Part shown: piece after piece, positions 24,769-32,561 of the stretch
How positions within the stretch are numbered: position 1 is the first letter of the stretch
Layout: each line of letters starts with the position of its first letter
Source: an uncultured Bacilli bacterium
GTDB taxonomy: Bacteria > Bacillota_I > Bacilli_A > RF39 > UBA660
Assembly (NCBI GenBank): GCA_934102215.1
Contig: CAKOSH010000004.1
Coordinates: 62,001 to 126,000 of the forward strand
Direction of reading: 5' to 3'
Length of the DNA stretch: 64,000 bases
The notes under the pieces: generated by a model
What the model saw: only the letters and a program-made list of their open reading frames with translations
Database searches by the model: none
What the model was told of the DNA's origin: nothing
Translations under genes and position numbers: made by a program

Positions 24769-25626
24769 TTATTTCTTTTTACCTTTTTTAAACTTAATTA
24801 CAAATATGACAATGACTACTATCAAAATAACAATAACTACTATAAATACATAAGGTAATATATTATTTACTTTAGTATTATTAAGTCTATCATTTTCAAT
24901 ATTCTTTATCATATCTAAAGCATCAATATCAGTTTTTTTATTCTTATTATATACTACTTGATATAAATCCTTATCATATAGAACTCTTAAATCTAAATCA
25001 TTACCTTTTTTATAATCTTTCTTTTGTATTATGACTAAATAATTATCATTATCCATAGTAATATTTGCTTTCATTTTAGAATGAGCATATACATCAAATT
25101 CACTTGAACTAAATGGTAACTTAAATATAATCTTAAGTTCATCAATATCATATTCTAAATTATTTAAATATTTATAATAAAATTCTGCTATATCATTATG
25201 TATAACAGATAATGATAATACCATGTAATCTATATAAATATAAGTTTTCTTATCATTTTTCTTAATCTTTATAGAATAATTATTATCATTACGAATAGTT
25301 TCTATATCACTACTCTCTTTAATATATTTCTTAAAGTCTTCTTTATTAATTAAATTCAAATCATAATCTTCACTAAGTAAACCTATATTTTCTATACTTA
25401 TGTTAACACCATCATAATAATTTTTATCATTTAATGTTAAATTCATATCTTTAAAATATAATTTATAATCAAAATCCTCATCTAAATTATCTATCTCAAT
25501 AATCTCTTTAACAAGTAAATTACCTGATATATCTATTTCACTATCAACATACATTTTATTAATATTAAGAGCATCAACTCTTATAAATAATATAAATGTA
25601 ATTATCATTAATAATATCTTTTTCAT
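24769..25626 (-). CDS. Membrane protein with DUF2207-like extracytoplasmic domain
   Basis: 285 residues: signal sequence (residues 1-19), an extracytoplasmic beta-rich region (MYVDSEIDISGNLLVKEIIEID ... IAEFYYKYLNNLEYDIDELKIIFKLP), and a C-terminal membrane helix (about 255-277) with a KKGKKK stop-transfer tail. The pattern resembles the N-terminal part of DUF2207 predicted membrane proteins, without their large C-terminal region. Function unknown. It is 28 bases downstream of the metalloprotease-like gene, probably cotranscribed. Confidence 0.6.
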   Translation of the reverse strand: MKKILLMIITFILFIRVDALNINKMYVDSEIDISGNLLVKEIIEIDNLDEDFDYKLYFKDMNLTLNDKNYYDGVNISIENIGLLSEDYDLNLINKEDFKKYIKESSDIETIRNDNNYSIKIKKNDKKTYIYIDYMVLSLSVIHNDIAEFYYKYLNNLEYDIDELKIIFKLPFSSSEFDVYAHSKMKANITMDNDNYLVIIQKKDYKKGNDLDLRVLYDKDLYQVVYNKNKKTDIDALDMIKNIENDRLNNTKVNNILPYVFIVVIVILIVVIVIFVIKFKKGKKK

Positions 25627-25654
25627 TTAACCACCTTAATCATTATACAATACT

Positions 25655-27364
25655 TTAAGATGATTTTAAACTATTAAATAATGTAGTTTCTTTTAAAGAT
25701 GGAAAATGTTTATACATTATATCTCTTAAATAAATGCCTTTTTTATATAGATTAGGATAAGTATTTAACATAGAATCTTCATTAGTATTACAAATATTCT
25801 CAAATATACGAGCCATATCTTCAGTAGGATAAGTATTCGCATATGAATCTACAAAGTATACATTATTTATATTACTTTCACCTATTGTATATTTATTATT
25901 ATCAGTTTCTTTATATGAATATGTATATGTATGATTTTTAGGATTTAGTTTATACCAATCACTAAAGTATTCTCCTTGTTTATTTAAATTACTTTCTATA
26001 TTATGCATAAGTTCATGACAAGTATTTGTTTCATTTGCGAATATTCCTATATTCATTGCAATGATATATTTATTTTTATATGTAAGTGAATAAGCAGCAG
26101 GACTACTATATTGAGTTCTTATATCTTTAGGCTTTAATTCACCTGTTAAATACATATGTAATCCTTCATAATCTTTATCATAAAATGAATCGAATACTTC
26201 TTTAGAGAATTTAGATAAAATATTAGTTATTTCATTAAGACTAGTAATTATATGCACTGTATCACTATATTCTTTCGCAGTAAAGTCAGGAAAACTCATT
26301 AAATCACCTTTAACATGTATATTAACATTATATTTATCTTTTATATCTTTTATCTTATTACTTAATAATTCATCAAATGACTTAATGTATTCTTCAATTG
26401 TTATATAGTTATATTTATATGAATTAATATCTATTACATAGTAATCATAATCACCATTAAATGTATATATGTATAAATAATTATTATAGTATTCAAATGT
26501 ACTTATGTTTTTCATATCAATATTGTCTACTTTATTATCAATATAGTTAATTATTTCTAATCTTTTTAAATCTGTATTATAGAAATACAAATTGTTATTT
26601 AGTAAATAATTTGTATAATATCCACTTCTATCTATTGATATATTATATTTATCAGTTTTATCATTTAATAAGTCATATAATTCTATGTTATCTTTATTTA
26701 CAAAGTATATTCCATTATTATATTTAGTGTATCTATTAGATGGGATATCAGTACATTTATTATTTTTAATATCGCATACTATATATTTACTGTTATCATA
26801 TTCAAAGTAGTATAGATATATTTCATCATTAATATTTTGATAGTCATAGTATTCATAGTTTTTATACTTATTATCAAGCTTATATATAGCACTATCTTTA
26901 TCATATAAATCATTACCTTTTATTACATAATATTTGTCTTTAATAGGTATTATATTGCTTCCAAGATTACTCTTTATCACATTAAGTTCTAAATCTAACA
27001 TATCAGTTTTAGCATTATTAAAACAATACATTTTATCACTACTGATATTACAGCTCATATAGCCAAATGACTCTTTAAGTAATTTCTTTTCATTATTGTA
27101 TATGTTATATCTATATAATGATATATCTTCCCCATTACTTACTCCGTAGTAAATATAGTCTTTATATAGATTACTAAATATTATAGTAGATTTTGTGTCA
27201 TCTTTAAGTTTATATCCATAAACATTATCACTTACTTTAGTACCACATAGTGTCTTAATGATTTCATTATCATTCTTTTTATTATATTTAATATATAGTA
27301 AACTGCCTAGTACAAGTATAATTATTATTAAAGGTATTACTACATATTTAATTACTTTTCTCAT
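25655..27364 (-). CDS. Membrane-anchored HExxH metalloprotease-like protein
   Basis: 569 residues: a membrane helix at about 8-26, then about 300 residues of Tyr/Asn/Asp-rich repeats that look like a beta-propeller-type domain, then a gluzincin-like protease domain. NTCHELMHNIE (HExxH, His450) supplies two zinc ligands and the catalytic Glu; DSYANTYPTEDMARIFE further on probably gives the third ligand, a layout seen in several HExxH...ED-A-R/E families. It is probably extracytoplasmic. The substrate is unknown. Confidence 0.72.
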   Translation of the reverse strand: MRKVIKYVVIPLIIIILVLGSLLYIKYNKKNDNEIIKTLCGTKVSDNVYGYKLKDDTKSTIIFSNLYKDYIYYGVSNGEDISLYRYNIYNNEKKLLKESFGYMSCNISSDKMYCFNNAKTDMLDLELNVIKSNLGSNIIPIKDKYYVIKGNDLYDKDSAIYKLDNKYKNYEYYDYQNINDEIYLYYFEYDNSKYIVCDIKNNKCTDIPSNRYTKYNNGIYFVNKDNIELYDLLNDKTDKYNISIDRSGYYTNYLLNNNLYFYNTDLKRLEIINYIDNKVDNIDMKNISTFEYYNNYLYIYTFNGDYDYYVIDINSYKYNYITIEEYIKSFDELLSNKIKDIKDKYNVNIHVKGDLMSFPDFTAKEYSDTVHIITSLNEITNILSKFSKEVFDSFYDKDYEGLHMYLTGELKPKDIRTQYSSPAAYSLTYKNKYIIAMNIGIFANETNTCHELMHNIESNLNKQGEYFSDWYKLNPKNHTYTYSYKETDNNKYTIGESNINNVYFVDSYANTYPTEDMARIFENICNTNEDSMLNTYPNLYKKGIYLRDIMYKHFPSLKETTLFNSLKSS

Positions 27365-27421
27365 ATTTTCACCATCTTATCTCTATTTATATTATATAAC
27401 ATATAAGTTATTTATTTTAAA

Positions 27422-27447
27422 CAAAAAGACTTACTTTACATAAGTCA
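27422..27447 (-). terminator. Intrinsic terminator
   Basis: GACTTA-TGTAAAG-TAAGTC followed by TTTTTG on the minus strand, downstream of the TasA-like gene at 27461. Confidence 0.85.
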
Positions 27448-27460
27448 TTATTGTTGTTGA

Positions 27461-28693
27461 TTAGCCAATACGGAATGCTGGAGAAACACCAAAATTAGAA
27501 TTAGACAAATTATCTGCAAAGTAATTTCCATAATCTTGTATTGCATAAAAGCATCCAAAAAATCTATATTTTGTTGGAGTACGAAGCCACCATGTATTAC
27601 TAGTTTCATTTTCCTTTATTGCTCCACTGTGATTACTTGTAGTAACCCCCTGTGCTGTATAATAATCTAATGTTCTTGTTAAATCTTTTGCTGTATCATT
27701 AACTTCATTAAAGTCAGTATATATCTCTTTTGGTGCTAATAAATATAACTTATCTGTTGATGTAAAATTTTCTTCTTCACTTGTACTTTCATGTCCTGAT
27801 ACTACTGTTGTATCTATTATTGCATTCTTTATTTCACTTGGTATTGCATTATATATATCATTATTTACAAATGTTCTCATTGATGTTGCTGGCCATCCTC
27901 CTACATTTGTTTCCTCATTATCATTCATTGCATGAGTTGTTATTATATCAGCAAATTCTAGTACAAATCCACATGCTGTTTGTGAGAATCCTTCAGTACT
28001 ACATTCACTTGGTGTTGATGTGTTTGCTATTCTTACTGTATGTGTTCCATATGTTGTTCCAAGGTTTACCTCTTTTGTACTTCCAACAGCATATTCACTT
28101 CCATTACCTGCTTTTACATTTGCTATTATTGTAGACCAACTATCAGTTGCAAAATCAGGCGCTTTATATTCTTCAATCCCTAAAACCCCATTAAATTCTT
28201 TTCCTTGATTATAGTTTTGATTTGCATTGGTTTCTTTAAATAATATTGTGAATGTATATTTATGAGTAATGCCTGATTCAATTGATATTTTCTTTGCTAT
28301 AGTCATATCGCTTATTGGTGCTTGTGGTATAGAATTGCATGTTCCTTCTGCTGTACCACTTGCATTAAGTCTTTGACAAGTTGCACTTAAAACAAGTTCA
28401 TCATTTGTAATTCCATTTGTTAGTGATTGCCAAATAATATTGTAATAAGCATCTAATGTACCATTATTCTTTACTGATACAGTCTTTGTAGTAGTCCATC
28501 CTGGTTTAATATTTTGTACATATATTGCTGGCCCATCAATATATGTAAGTTTCAAAGTACCAGCTTCCACCACTACATTTTTTGCATTATCATTTCCCTT
28601 TACAGCAGTACTAAAGTATGCATAAGAAAGTCCTGTCGTAAGAAGTAATAACAATACAAGTGCTGTTCCAATTAAAATTTTCTTATCTTTCAT
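27461..28693 (-). CDS. TasA/CalY-like surface protein with DUF6273-like domain
   Basis: 410 residues. N-terminal SipW-type signal (KKILIGTALVLLLLLTTGLS) followed by YAYFSTAVKGNDNAKN and a TasA/camelysin-like beta domain (VEAGTLKLTY ... IKPGWTTTKTVSVKNNG), then the DUF6273-like module (FATDSWSTIIANV ... GVSPAFRIG). TasA proteins form biofilm matrix fibres. The first 60 residues and the promoter are nearly identical to those of 44851, while the C-terminal module matches 21250 and 42292, so this is a mosaic. Expression may be phase-variable (see the promoter). Confidence 0.82.
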   Translation of the reverse strand: MKDKKILIGTALVLLLLLTTGLSYAYFSTAVKGNDNAKNVVVEAGTLKLTYIDGPAIYVQNIKPGWTTTKTVSVKNNGTLDAYYNIIWQSLTNGITNDELVLSATCQRLNASGTAEGTCNSIPQAPISDMTIAKKISIESGITHKYTFTILFKETNANQNYNQGKEFNGVLGIEEYKAPDFATDSWSTIIANVKAGNGSEYAVGSTKEVNLGTTYGTHTVRIANTSTPSECSTEGFSQTACGFVLEFADIITTHAMNDNEETNVGGWPATSMRTFVNNDIYNAIPSEIKNAIIDTTVVSGHESTSEEENFTSTDKLYLLAPKEIYTDFNEVNDTAKDLTRTLDYYTAQGVTTSNHSGAIKENETSNTWWLRTPTKYRFFGCFYAIQDYGNYFADNLSNSNFGVSPAFRIG

Positions 28694-28720
28694 AATTTAT
28701 CTACCCTACTTTCATTAGTA

Positions 28721-28764
28721 AGTATAGCATAAATTACCCCCCCCCGCAAGCGAACATTTGTTCT
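28721..28764 (-). promoter_or_regulatory. Poly-G spacer promoter with LexA-type box, copy 1
   Basis: On the minus strand: CGAAC-ATTT-GTTC palindrome (28751-28764, matching the Gram-positive GAACN4GTTC SOS box), TTGCGG as -35 (28744-28749), a spacer of 17 containing a run of G, and TATACT (28721-28726) with an upstream TG (extended -10). Nine consecutive G lie at 28737-28745; loss or gain of one would change the spacing. Confidence 0.7.
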
Positions 28765-28967
28765 TGCTTACTTTTGCTGTAGAATGACGAGTTATTTGGT
28801 ACAACTTTTGACGATCTATTTGGACCATTTTGCATAATTTTAATTATTTTGAAATTAACTTAAAATTGAATTTTGCATATTAAAACATGATTGATAATTG
28901 GATTTTCGCCTAGGGAATAATTAAATTTTCACTATAAAAAACTACCTCAAAATTGAATTTTACCTAT
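28765..28967. other. Non-coding stretch with duplicated 13-bp palindrome
   Basis: No ORF or RNA is recognised. AAAATT-G-AATTTT occurs at 28862-28874 and again at 28949-28961 (87 bp apart); the second copy ends just before the toxin promoter. No transposase remnant could be read in any frame. Confidence 0.4.
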
Positions 28968-28996
28968 TTGCATTACATTTTTATATATGCTACTCT
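28968..28996 (+). promoter_or_regulatory. Promoter of the small hydrophobic peptide
   Basis: TTGCAT (28968-28973), 17-bp spacer, TGC plus TACTCT (28991-28996, extended -10). The predicted start is near 29003, at the first base of the GAAGCAC segment that pairs with the 3' region. Confidence 0.6.
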
Positions 28997-29074
28997 ACAT
29001 ATCGAAGCACTTGAGGCTAGGTGTCACCAATATTAATTTTCATCATTCAGAAGATATAATGGAGGCGATGTTAT

Positions 29075-29164
29075 ATGAGTAAGAAAGATTTCTTAATAAG
29101 TTTTTTACTTGTTATTATATTCGTATTACTTTTTATAATAATTTCTTTAATCTTTATAGATTAA
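29075..29164 (+). CDS. 29-residue hydrophobic peptide, candidate type I toxin
   Basis: MSKKD is followed by a single membrane helix (FLISFLLVIIFVLLFIIISL) and ends FID. GGAGGCGAT precedes the ATG. The size, Lys-rich start and pore-like helix fit small type I toxins such as TxpA, BsrG or Fst, although sequence similarity is not clear. The mRNA 5' end (29004-29027) can pair with 29208-29239, and a convergent antisense RNA overlaps its 3' part. These features together make the toxin call; toxicity itself is inferred. Confidence 0.65.
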   Translation: MSKKDFLISFLLVIIFVLLFIIISLIFID

Positions 29165-29242
29165 AAAAATCACCTAACTCACTTTGTAGTTAGGTTAAAC
29201 AAACAACGTGATACCTAGCCTACAGGGGTCAGGTGCTTCACT
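29163..29242 (-). ncRNA. Candidate antitoxin antisense RNA
   Basis: On the minus strand there is a promoter-like TTTACA (29273-29278), 18-bp spacer, TAAACT (29249-29254), then about 70 bases ending at an intrinsic terminator (ACCTAAC...GTTAGGT with a T-run at 29163-29169). The RNA would be fully complementary to the toxin mRNA 3' region, including the segment 29208-29239 that pairs with the mRNA 5' end. It resembles RatA or SR4 in arrangement; no transcript is shown. Confidence 0.5.
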
Positions 29243-29292
29243 AACAATAGTTTATCACATTTTAACATATATTGTAAATAATTTATCAAAAG

Positions 29293-29316
29293 AAAAGCAC
29301 TATTTCTAGTACTTTC
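29293..29316 (-). terminator. Recurrent AGTACTA hairpin terminator, copy 3
   Basis: AAGTACTAGAAATAGTGCTT followed by TTC on the minus strand, after yneF; same family as 22367..22391 with one G-U pair. Confidence 0.75.
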
Positions 29317-29573
29317 TATTGAAATCTTTGCATTTGTTTCATCATTTGATTAACTTGTTTTTGACTTGGATTTCTTCCCATACCTCTCATCAATGTTTTA
29401 ATCATTTCTTCATTAATAGGTGGATTTTCTTTTAACTGTTTTGAAACTAACTTTTTAGAAATTAAGAATCCAGCAATAATTCCTACTACTAAACCAATAA
29501 CAAGATATAAAATATCTATCCATAAATTATTACATCCATTATTACATGTAGTAGTTAAAATATATAAATACAT
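29316..29573 (-). CDS. yneF: UPF0154 membrane protein YneF
   Basis: 85 residues: a membrane helix (WIDILYLVIGLVVGIIAGFLI), then the conserved KENPPINEEMIKTLMRGMGRNPSQKQVNQMM block of UPF0154/YneF. The N-terminus is about 15 residues longer than usual, but AAGGAG at the first ATG supports it. It sits downstream of the SirA-like gene, the same pair (yneE-yneF) as in Bacillus. Function unknown. Confidence 0.9.
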   Translation of the reverse strand: MYLYILTTTCNNGCNNLWIDILYLVIGLVVGIIAGFLISKKLVSKQLKENPPINEEMIKTLMRGMGRNPSQKQVNQMMKQMQRFQ

Positions 29574-29608
29574 AATATCACTCCTTCTATACCAATTTTA
29601 GCATATTC

Positions 29609-30040
29609 TTAAACAGATATGCAAGAATATATGGTATCTTCAAGTAGAAAATAATCATGATTAATAAAATCACATACAAATATATTATCAAATGTTCTAA
29701 TGTTATAGAAAAAAGATGGTACATTTTTATTAGTCTTAATCTTTATATGAGAATTATTAATGACCATTTTAGAAGTTTCATTAAAATAGAAATCATTTAT
29801 TGTATGAGTATAATTATAACAAATATAACTTTCTTTATCTAAATTCTTTTTTCTTATATAATCATTTACATTTTCTTTATCCATTGGACTTACTATTTTA
29901 TCAAATATATTAAATCCAAGAACAATATCTTCTGTCTTTAAATAATGAATACTTTCAAGTAAATTATATAGTTCTTCATAATTATTTTTATAGTTCTTTA
30001 GTACTCCATCTTTAATTTGAAATAAATAAAATGTTCTCAT
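29609..30040 (-). CDS. sirA: SirA-like sporulation inhibitor of DNA replication
   Basis: 143 residues, soluble. MRTFYLFQIKDGVLKNY..., FNIFDKIVSPMDKENVNDYI and the terminal FVCDFINHDYFLLEDTIYSC fit the SirA (YneE) pattern of an N-terminal YxYxI strand and a C-terminal FVMDF-like strand. In Bacillus SirA binds DnaA to block initiation in sporulating cells. The adjacent yneF supports the call; similarity is weak so certainty is moderate. The start site is enclosed in an 11-bp hairpin. Confidence 0.6.
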   Translation of the reverse strand: MRTFYLFQIKDGVLKNYKNNYEELYNLLESIHYLKTEDIVLGFNIFDKIVSPMDKENVNDYIRKKNLDKESYICYNYTHTINDFYFNETSKMVINNSHIKIKTNKNVPSFFYNIRTFDNIFVCDFINHDYFLLEDTIYSCISV

Positions 30041-30063
30041 AACTCACCTCACGAGAACATTTT
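30020..30063 (-). terminator. Hairpin straddling the sirA start
   Basis: AAAATGTTCTC (30053-30063) and GAGAACATTTT (30028-30038) form a perfect 11-bp stem on the minus strand. The loop holds the ribosome site GAGGTGAG and the first AT of the start codon; the stem continues into ATTTATTT. It is upstream of sirA and downstream of the PBP gene, so it may also end that transcript. Confidence 0.6.
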
Positions 30064-30082
30064 ATAACAAACATTTTGAAAA

Positions 30083-32257
30083 TTATGTCGAACTATTGTC
30101 TGTTTTATATTTTTCTTTCAATTTTACTTCTAAAGTCGTATTTAAATCTATTTCAGCACCCTCTTTTATATTAAATGAATCAGCATAACCAGTTCCTTCA
30201 AACGTAACATTCAAGTTAATTAATTTAGCAAATGTAAGAATGTCATTTCTTGACCAACCTTTTATATTAAGCATTTTATATTTATTATCATTTGTAAGTA
30301 AGAATACTTTATTATTTACATTAAGTGTTACTCCTTTACTTGGATATTGCTTTATTATTTTTTCACCTTCACCTATTATTACTGATTCCATATTGTTGTT
30401 TTCTAATATTAATGCAGAAGAGTCAGTATCTTTATTTATAAAAGATTCTACTGTATATGATTTAGATTCACTTGATTCTTTATTACCATATATATTTAAA
30501 TAAGTTGATACATTTTTAACAAGATTTTTTACAGCTGTTTTCATTGTACTTGATTTAGATGTTTTTGATATTGCTGTATAAATTATGATTTCTGGGTCTT
30601 CTCCTGGAAATAAAGCAGCAAAACTTTTTAATGTATTTTTATCTCCCCTTAAGTATCCACCTTTTGGGGAAGCAATTTCTGCAGTACCTGTTTTACCTAC
30701 TAAATCTATACCTTTTATGTAGTAGCCAGTACCTGTTGACATTTTAGCACTTCCATCCACTACACCTCTCATTATTTTTATAAGTTTATTTACTGTTTCT
30801 TCACTACATATTTTTCTTATTTCAGTTCTTTCATTTTCTAAAACTGTTTCATTTGTTTCACTATTAACTATTTTTGAAACAATATATGGCTTTATCATTG
30901 TTCCATCATTAGAAAGTGTTGTTAGTGCTTGTAATATTTGCATTGCGTTAACTGTTATACCTTGACCATATGAAGCACTTGCTACTTCTGTATTATATTT
31001 AAAGTTAATAGTACCAGCACTCTCATTAGGAAAAGGTAATCCTGTTTTAGTACCAAATCCAAGATTTGAATAGAAATCTTTCAGTTTAGCACGACCAAGT
31101 GTTAAAGCAAGTTTTGAAGCAGCAACGTTAGATGATCCCATGAAACCTTGATCATACGTAATATTTCCCCAACCAACTCTATTCCAATCTTTAATAACTG
31201 CATCATCTACTTTAAGTTGACCACTTTTAAATGTCTCATCTCCATTATATATTCCATTTTCCATAGCAGCCATAAAACTAAATATTTTCATAACACTACC
31301 AGGTTCATATAAATTTGCAGAAAATGGATCATAATATGATTTAATCTCTAACGTATTATTATTAAAACTTGGTGTTGATGCAATAGCTAATATTTCACCT
31401 GTTTTAGCATTCATAACAGCAATAGTTGCCCACTCTGGATTACCTTCTTCAATAGTAGACATAGCTTCTTCAGCAAACATTTGAATATTTGTATCTATTG
31501 TTAAATATATATCATTACCTGAAACACTTTTCTTTTCAATAGTTGGTGTACTTGTTATTTGATAACCTTGTAAATCAGATTGATATTCAATATATCCATT
31601 AGTACCAGTAAGTTCATCATTATAATAAAGTTCAAGTCCCATTTCTCCAGCATAAGCACCTTCACTATTTGTTTTAGCATACCCTAGAGTATAACTTAAA
31701 AAGTCACCATTAGGATAATATCTTTTAGTACTAGATAAAAAATCTATACCAGGTAAATCAAGATCTTCAATTTGATCTTTTAATAATTCAGTAATACCTC
31801 TACCACCAGGACCAAGTTCTACTTGATAAGGTACTTTCTTTACACATTCTGTTTTATCTTCATTACAACTTTCATATGTAGAATTTAGTAATTTAAGAAT
31901 CTTTTCTTTAGTCATATTGATAAGTGGACTTAAAAGTTCAGCAGTCTTTTCTTTATCAACAACATGATATGGTCTTTCAGGATCTTTAGTTCTTGATGGA
32001 TCTAAATAAGCAATTACAGTATAACTATTAACATCTTTCGCAAGAACTTCACCTTCTTTAGAATAAATAGTTCCTCTTTTTGCATATAATGTTTTCTTAC
32101 GAGTATCTCTTGCATTTGCAAAAGCACTTAATTTATTATCACCTACATATATATGATGCGTTCCTATATATAAAAGTTTAACAATTAAACAAGCAAAAAT
32201 AAAAACAAAAATAATAATAAAGATTGTACTTATATTAACTATTCTTGTTTTATTCAT
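30083..32257 (-). CDS. Class B penicillin-binding protein (FtsI/PBP2B-like)
   Basis: 724 residues: N-terminal membrane helix, dimerisation domain, transpeptidase domain with EPGSVMKIF (SxxK), the SxN motif GSSNVAA and KTGTAEIAS, then a PASTA-type domain (KSYTVESFINK ... VTFEGTGYADSFN). It crosslinks septal peptidoglycan; PBPs of the sporulation type (SpoVD) share this architecture. It follows ftsL in the mraZ-rsmH-ftsL order, which supports a division role (pbpB). SpoVD remains possible. Confidence 0.93.
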   Translation of the reverse strand: MNKTRIVNISTIFIIIFVFIFACLIVKLLYIGTHHIYVGDNKLSAFANARDTRKKTLYAKRGTIYSKEGEVLAKDVNSYTVIAYLDPSRTKDPERPYHVVDKEKTAELLSPLINMTKEKILKLLNSTYESCNEDKTECVKKVPYQVELGPGGRGITELLKDQIEDLDLPGIDFLSSTKRYYPNGDFLSYTLGYAKTNSEGAYAGEMGLELYYNDELTGTNGYIEYQSDLQGYQITSTPTIEKKSVSGNDIYLTIDTNIQMFAEEAMSTIEEGNPEWATIAVMNAKTGEILAIASTPSFNNNTLEIKSYYDPFSANLYEPGSVMKIFSFMAAMENGIYNGDETFKSGQLKVDDAVIKDWNRVGWGNITYDQGFMGSSNVAASKLALTLGRAKLKDFYSNLGFGTKTGLPFPNESAGTINFKYNTEVASASYGQGITVNAMQILQALTTLSNDGTMIKPYIVSKIVNSETNETVLENERTEIRKICSEETVNKLIKIMRGVVDGSAKMSTGTGYYIKGIDLVGKTGTAEIASPKGGYLRGDKNTLKSFAALFPGEDPEIIIYTAISKTSKSSTMKTAVKNLVKNVSTYLNIYGNKESSESKSYTVESFINKDTDSSALILENNNMESVIIGEGEKIIKQYPSKGVTLNVNNKVFLLTNDNKYKMLNIKGWSRNDILTFAKLINLNVTFEGTGYADSFNIKEGAEIDLNTTLEVKLKEKYKTDNSST

Positions 32258-32270
32258 TTATTTACACCTC

Positions 32271-32555
32271 TTATTTTATTGTTCTAATATTATCATTATT
32301 ATACTCTAATCCAAAGGTATCTGCAACTTCCATTGTATTATCTAGGGAAGAAAGTTCATCTATCTTCATCTTCATACCTAAATTTAATTTCTTTTGTGAT
32401 TCAATTTTAGTCTTTAATCTTTGAAGTTCTGAGTTACTTGATTGAAGACTAGCATTTAATATAAAATTTCCTAAGACAGAGAGACTTATAAAAAACACTA
32501 TACCAAATATAAAATATTTTTCTACTTTCAATTTTATAACCCTTTTCTTCTTCAT
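32271..32555 (-). CDS. ftsL: Cell division protein FtsL
   Basis: 94 residues: a basic N-terminus, one membrane helix (YFIFGIVFFISLSVLGNFILNA), then a leucine-zipper-like coiled coil (SSNSELQRLKTKIESQKKLN). The family is short and divergent; size, topology and position between rsmH and the PBP gene make the call. It forms the FtsL-DivIC-DivIB complex with the FtsQ-like protein encoded at 16262. Confidence 0.82.
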   Translation of the reverse strand: MKKKRVIKLKVEKYFIFGIVFFISLSVLGNFILNASLQSSNSELQRLKTKIESQKKLNLGMKMKIDELSSLDNTMEVADTFGLEYNNDNIRTIK

Positions 32556-32561
32556 TATATT

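Noticed and set aside
27781..28208. Plus-strand open frames antisense to the TasA-like gene
   Set aside because: Leu/His/Ser-rich frames created by the codon bias of the opposite strand.
28721..28764. Poly-C run as assembly error
   Set aside because: It occurs at two separate loci with different lengths and at the exact spacer position; error cannot be fully excluded but is the weaker explanation.
28862..28961. Insertion sequence ends
   Set aside because: The 13-bp palindromes flank only 74 bp with no transposase, and no target duplication is seen.
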